A stretch of DNA of 8,965 nt, taken from NCBI GenBank assembly GCA_042095835.1, contig JBELML010000189.1, forward strand, positions 1 through 8,965, given 5' to 3'. Positions 5,079-8,965 of this stretch are shown one piece after another. The DNA comes from DATFKA01 sp042095835 (GTDB lineage: Bacteria; Bacteroidota; Bacteroidia; Chitinophagales; Saprospiraceae). The first letter of the stretch is position 1. Every line of letters begins with the position of its first letter. Both the position numbers and the translations under genes were made by a program. The notes beneath the pieces are model-generated. The model was not told where the DNA came from and did not search any database. It saw only the letters and a program-made list of their open reading frames with translations.

Positions 5079-8075
5079 ATGAGGCATTGGACTACATACT
5101 TGTGTTTGATTTTACTGTTCTTTTGCTTTGGCAAAAGTACTGCACAGCCCTATGCTTTCCAGACCTATAGTTTGGCAGAGGGTTTACCACAATCTCAGGT
5201 TTGGTGTGGCTATAGCGACCATAAAGGCTTTCTCTGGTTTGGTACCCAAGGCGGTGGCCTAAGTCGCTATGATGGTTTAGAATTTGAAACTTTTACTACC
5301 CAAAATGGCCTGCCTTCTAATTTCATAAACGCTTTATACCAGGATGCTCAAAATCATTTTTGGATCGGAACGAATAATGGCTTATGCCGTTTTAGAGGAC
5401 AACAATTTAGTAAGGTTCCCAACTCCAATATCTCCATTTTATCTCTACAAGATTTAAACGATAGCCTCTTGATTATTGGAACAGTAGAGGGCTTGTACAC
5501 CCTCGATCAAGACAGTTTTCTGGTCGAAAAATGGAAGCTTCACGATGCGCTAGATCAAGCAGAAATATATACCCTAAAGCAATGGAAAGGAGAAATCTAT
5601 GCAGGTACTAGTACTGGTCTATGGCGAATTTGGCCAGCTGTAGAAAATATTGCTAGTTTCCCCAATGTTTATGATCTAAGTAGCCATAATGATACCCTTT
5701 GGGCCGCCGTTTATGGCCGAGGAATTTACTATTTAGAAAAGGAAAATTTCAAGGCTTTGCAGATAGACTATCGGCTCACGAGGCCTATGTCGATCCTTAA
5801 AGATGCCCAAGGAACTTTACACGTAGGCACTCAGAATCTTGGCCTATTCTATTACAATACTTCTACCTCTAATTGGGAGGTTTCTCCCGGCCAAGATCAG
5901 GCACAGAATAATGTCAGAGCATTGCTCACCGATCAAAGTCAACGCTTGTGGATATGTAGCTCAGGGGGAGGCATCGCATGTAGGAATCAGCAAAATTTTC
6001 AACACTTTGACCGATCTGATGGACTAGCCGGTGAGCGCGTATATGCCATCCACAAAGATACTGCCCAGAACCTTTGGTTGGCCACTTCCCGCCGAGGGCT
6101 GCAAGTCAGAGATAGTAGCGGATTTTTACCGCCCGTCAATGCCCTGCCTTTAGGTAGCGTAAAATATAAAACCATAGCCGAGGATAATTTTGGACAGATT
6201 TGGATCGGTACGGAGGGTAAAGGTGTGGCAGTCCAAGATACAACTGCTTGGCACACAATAGATGTGGATAATGGACTCCCTTCCAATTGGATTTTGAAAC
6301 TCATTGCCCATCCTGATGGCACCATTTGGGGAGCGACCTACAGCAATGGTCTATTTAGTATCCGACAAAACGGGTATAGAGATTATACCGTCACCAGCTA
6401 TGGAAGGCGCGCAGGAATAGAGGACCTCAGGATTAGTGCTTTCTGTATGGGGCCTAATGAAGACCTTTGGTTTGGTACCAGTAGTGGCGACCTTGGCACA
6501 ATCAATACGGGTAAATTTTCTTATACTCAACAAGCTCAAGGCATAGCCAATACAACTGTACGATCGATTACTTTTGATGCTTTTAATAGAATTTGGGTAG
6601 GGACAAAGGGAAGAGGTTTGTTTACCGCTGATCTTAAAGCAGATACTTTACAATTCGATGCGCTCTCGGCCATCCAGGCTAATACCCCACAGAACATTTA
6701 CTTACTCACTACGGATCCCTTCGGACAGATATGGGCCGGCAGTGAAAATGGTGTAGACCGCATACAATTGGATACCGCCGGACAAATCATGGACATCAAA
6801 CACTACGATGTCGACGAGGGATTCCTGGGTTTAGAGACCTGCCATGATGCTTTCTTACAAGAACCAAGTGGAAATATATGGTTTGGTACCATGAATGGCC
6901 TGGCCTACTATTCCCCTGGAGAAGAAACCAATACCTGCCCAGAGCCTAACCTGTTTTTCACAAAAACCTCCTTATTCTATAAACCCCTTTCCGAATCTAA
7001 ATGGGCTTCCTTTGCCGATGGCCAAAATGGTATTCGAGATGGCTTGATCTTGCCTTATCAAGAGAATCATCTCAGTTTCAGTTTTCGGGCAATTTCTCAA
7101 ATGAGGGCCGCCGAAGTACAGTATCGCTGGCGATTGTTAGGTGCTGATGAACAATGGTCGCCCTCTTCTCCAGATCGATCAGTCAACTATGCCAACCTAC
7201 CGCCCGGGAATTACCAATTCGAAGTACAAGCAGCCGTTGGTGATTGCCCCTGGACAGCGGCTTTAACAGCTAGCTTTTCGATAGAAAGTCCTTTTTGGCA
7301 AAAAGCCTGGTTTGTGCCCAGCGCCATCGGATTCGGGCTATTGCTGATCAGCTGGATTGCCTGGGCTATGGTCAACAGGATCAAAAAAAGAGAGCGCAAA
7401 AGCAGAGAAAAATTAGAAGTCCAAAACAAGCTGCTCCAATTAGAACAAAAGGCCCTGCAACTCCAAATGAATCCCCATTTTCTATTCAATGCGCTGACGG
7501 GCATCCAATCGCTGGTAGCTTTGGGCGAATACCCTAAGGCGCGAAGACGGATCAATGAGTTCGCCAAGTTGATGAGAGGTACGCTCAACAATGCTCGGCA
7601 GAATGCCATCACACTACAAGAGGAAGTCCAAACCCTGGAGCAATACTTAAATATTGAGCAATTTTGCCAAGCACAAGCTTTCACCTATGAGATTCGTTTG
7701 AGTGATGAAATAGATGCAGAAAGTATACTTTTACCGCCGATGCTGCTACAGCCTTTCTTAGAAAATGCGGTTATTCATGGAATTTCGCACCTGTCCTATC
7801 CTGGTCATATCGAGACCATCTTTACATTGCAGGATGATCTTTTGCATATTCGGATTAGCGATAATGGTGTAGGTAGGCATAAGGCAGCTTTATTACAAAA
7901 AGAAAGGAAACCAGGCCATCAATCGGTAGCCCTGCAAGTCAATAAAGAAAGGCTACAAGCTTTGAAAGGAAAAGGAAACTACGTTCCCTTAACAATTGAA
8001 GATATTACCGACGAAGCGGGTAATATTGGAGGAACCCGTGTACAGGTGATTTTACCCATTAAATATCTATACTAA
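5079..8075 (+). CDS. Propeller-type sensor histidine kinase (Reg_prop, Y_Y_Y, LytS-like kinase)
   Basis: This is a membrane sensor kinase of 998 residues. A signal peptide ends near Ala22|Gln23. Residues 24-615 contain 14 repeats with the core [WI]-x-G-T-x-x-G-L (for example FLWFGTQGGG at 51-60, QIWIGTEGKG at 373-382, NIWFGTMNGL at 599-608), spaced about 34-49 residues, which fits two seven-bladed periplasmic beta-propellers. A Y_Y_Y domain follows at about 655-738, then one membrane helix at about 743-765 and a coiled-coil linker (768-798). The kinase is of the His_kinase/LytS type: phospho-acceptor His800 in QMNPHFLFNAL, the ATP-binding N box QPFLENAVIHG (Glu895, Asn896), DNGVG (928-932) and GGTRVQV (984-990). 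No receiver or AraC domain is attached, unlike Bacteroides hybrid sensors, so the regulator next door is the natural partner. It starts 3 bp after the VIT/VWA gene. The ligand is unknown. Confidence 0.95.
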   Translation: MRHWTTYLCLILLFFCFGKSTAQPYAFQTYSLAEGLPQSQVWCGYSDHKGFLWFGTQGGGLSRYDGLEFETFTTQNGLPSNFINALYQDAQNHFWIGTNNGLCRFRGQQFSKVPNSNISILSLQDLNDSLLIIGTVEGLYTLDQDSFLVEKWKLHDALDQAEIYTLKQWKGEIYAGTSTGLWRIWPAVENIASFPNVYDLSSHNDTLWAAVYGRGIYYLEKENFKALQIDYRLTRPMSILKDAQGTLHVGTQNLGLFYYNTSTSNWEVSPGQDQAQNNVRALLTDQSQRLWICSSGGGIACRNQQNFQHFDRSDGLAGERVYAIHKDTAQNLWLATSRRGLQVRDSSGFLPPVNALPLGSVKYKTIAEDNFGQIWIGTEGKGVAVQDTTAWHTIDVDNGLPSNWILKLIAHPDGTIWGATYSNGLFSIRQNGYRDYTVTSYGRRAGIEDLRISAFCMGPNEDLWFGTSSGDLGTINTGKFSYTQQAQGIANTTVRSITFDAFNRIWVGTKGRGLFTADLKADTLQFDALSAIQANTPQNIYLLTTDPFGQIWAGSENGVDRIQLDTAGQIMDIKHYDVDEGFLGLETCHDAFLQEPSGNIWFGTMNGLAYYSPGEETNTCPEPNLFFTKTSLFYKPLSESKWASFADGQNGIRDGLILPYQENHLSFSFRAISQMRAAEVQYRWRLLGADEQWSPSSPDRSVNYANLPPGNYQFEVQAAVGDCPWTAALTASFSIESPFWQKAWFVPSAIGFGLLLISWIAWAMVNRIKKRERKSREKLEVQNKLLQLEQKALQLQMNPHFLFNALTGIQSLVALGEYPKARRRINEFAKLMRGTLNNARQNAITLQEEVQTLEQYLNIEQFCQAQAFTYEIRLSDEIDAESILLPPMLLQPFLENAVIHGISHLSYPGHIETIFTLQDDLLHIRISDNGVGRHKAALLQKERKPGHQSVALQVNKERLQALKGKGNYVPLTIEDITDEAGNIGGTRVQVILPIKYLY

Positions 8076-8079
8076 GCCT

Positions 8080-8826
8080 ATGACTGCTATTCTTGTTGAA
8101 GATATGCCCAACGCCATGCAGCTCCTGCTCGCCGATTTAGCCAGCTACTGTCCAGAAGTAGAGGTCATTGGTAGGGCCGAGAGTATCGTGAGTGCCGCTA
8201 AATTGATCCGTAATCAACAGCCTGATCTTCTGTTCTTAGATATTTTATTGGGTGATGGCACAGGGTTTGATCTGCTCGAAATCTTTCCAAATCTCAAATC
8301 CAAGGTGATTTTCATTACGGCTTCAGATGAATTTGCAGTGCAAGCTTTCCGCTTCGCGGCAGTAGACTATCTGCTCAAGCCAGTAGAACCCGAGCAATTG
8401 CAAAACGCGATCCAACGGGCAGCCCAACAAATCCCACAAGTCAACCCAGAGCGCATTGAATTATTAAAAGAAACCATTCGCCAACCCAATCAACTTCCTA
8501 ACCGCATTTCTTTAAGTACGGAGGATCAAATTCGAGTAGTATCCATTGAGCAAATCATCTGTTGTGTAGCAGATGGGAACAACACGCTTTTCCATTTAGA
8601 GGATGGTAGCCGAATGTTTGTCACCAAGACCCTCAAACACTTTGCCCAACTCCTCGAGAAGCATCCTTTTTTACGAACCCACCAGTCTAATTTGGTGAAT
8701 ATCCAGCATATCAAAGCTTACATTAAGAAGGAAGGCGGTTACTTGCTCTTGTCAAATGATTTGCGTGCCAGAGTATCGGTGAGAAACCAAGCCAAAGTGA
8801 TGGACCTTTTGAAGAATTTGAGATAA
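8080..8826 (+). CDS. LytTR family DNA-binding response regulator
   Basis: This is a 248-residue cytoplasmic response regulator, the presumed partner of the kinase 4 bp upstream. The receiver domain (about 1-120) has the acidic pair Glu7-Asp8, the phospho-acceptor Asp54 (LFLDILLGDG), Thr80 (FITAS) and Lys100 (YLLKPVEP), so all key residues are present. A linker (about 120-142) leads to a LytTR DNA-binding domain at about 143-246, with the signature FLRTHQSNLVNIQHI at 197-211. Regulators of this family bind direct repeats with a GTT core; a candidate site lies ahead of the VIT/VWA gene. Length and domain order are normal for the family. It is probably the last gene of the operon, since no gene follows in the remaining 139 bp. 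Confidence 0.95.
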   Translation: MTAILVEDMPNAMQLLLADLASYCPEVEVIGRAESIVSAAKLIRNQQPDLLFLDILLGDGTGFDLLEIFPNLKSKVIFITASDEFAVQAFRFAAVDYLLKPVEPEQLQNAIQRAAQQIPQVNPERIELLKETIRQPNQLPNRISLSTEDQIRVVSIEQIICCVADGNNTLFHLEDGSRMFVTKTLKHFAQLLEKHPFLRTHQSNLVNIQHIKAYIKKEGGYLLLSNDLRARVSVRNQAKVMDLLKNLR

Positions 8827-8965
8827 AAGATTAGTCGATCTATTGGGACTAGGGCAAACGCATTAAAATAAAAACTGAAAAAGAAATGCTTATTACTCGA
8901 AATTAAGTGCGAAAAAGATCATAAGTGAAGTGCGGGAGGCCGCCTAGGCATTGTTTGAGCGGAGC
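8827..8965. other. Non-coding tail with GC-rich end stretch
   Basis: I see no gene in these 139 bases. A 5-bp inverted repeat (TAGTC 8832-8836, GACTA 8847-8851) lies just after the operon but has no T-run, so I do not call a terminator. An A-rich stretch follows. The heptamer AAGTGCG appears twice (8905-8911 and 8928-8934). The last 35 bases are notably GC-rich, contain the palindrome GCCTAGGC (8942-8949), and are cut by the window edge. They may be the start of a repeated intergenic element. Confidence 0.5.

Noticed and set aside
7211..7684. 157-codon frame on the - strand opposite the kinase domain
   Set aside because: It lies wholly opposite the conserved kinase motifs, has no recognisable domain, and is explained as a shadow of the real gene.
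8832..8851. Inverted repeat TAGTC/GACTA after the regulator gene as a terminator
   Set aside because: The stem is only 5 bp with a 10-base loop and no T-run follows it.

Overview
The window looks like a chromosomal piece of a Bacteroidota genome, possibly a Saprospirales/Lewinella-like lineage (order-level guess, low confidence). The phylum call rests on several signs. The sensor kinase is a periplasmic Reg_prop/Y_Y_Y propeller fused to a LytS-type kinase and paired with a LytTR regulator, a combination especially common there. No start codon has a clear Shine-Dalgarno sequence. One promoter candidate has the Bacteroidota TAnnTTTG style, and signal peptides end in small residues followed by Gln. 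All five genes lie on the + strand.

Layout. Bases 1-602 are non-coding and rich in low-complexity structure: three copies of a TATG-rich 14-mer, a 98-base stretch with no G on the + strand that contains CCTAA units, and a 74-base dyad-symmetric element. Bases 603-1822 hold a rhomboid intramembrane protease and a Nudix (ADP-ribose pyrophosphatase-like) hydrolase, 5 bp apart. A 139-bp gap follows, with a candidate LytTR operator and a weak promoter candidate. Bases 1962-8826 hold three tightly packed genes with gaps of 3 and 4 bp: a 1037-residue VIT/VWA protein, a 998-residue propeller sensor histidine kinase and a 248-residue LytTR response regulator. The last 139 bp are non-coding and end in a GC-rich stretch cut by the window edge.

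How the genes may work together (inference). The three-gene block reads as one operon. The kinase senses something in the periplasm through two predicted seven-bladed propellers and phosphorylates the regulator. The regulator may feed back on the operon through the LytTR-like repeats before the VIT/VWA gene. The output-side protein is the oddest object here. It carries VIT and VWA domains and a membrane helix, then a second lipoprotein-type signal (lipobox Cys706) in the middle of the chain, then a 332-residue domain with a His/Cys pattern reminiscent of clan CD (caspase/DUF4347-like) proteins. It looks like a fusion of a membrane-anchored VIT/VWA protein with a lipoprotein, under a dedicated two-component system.
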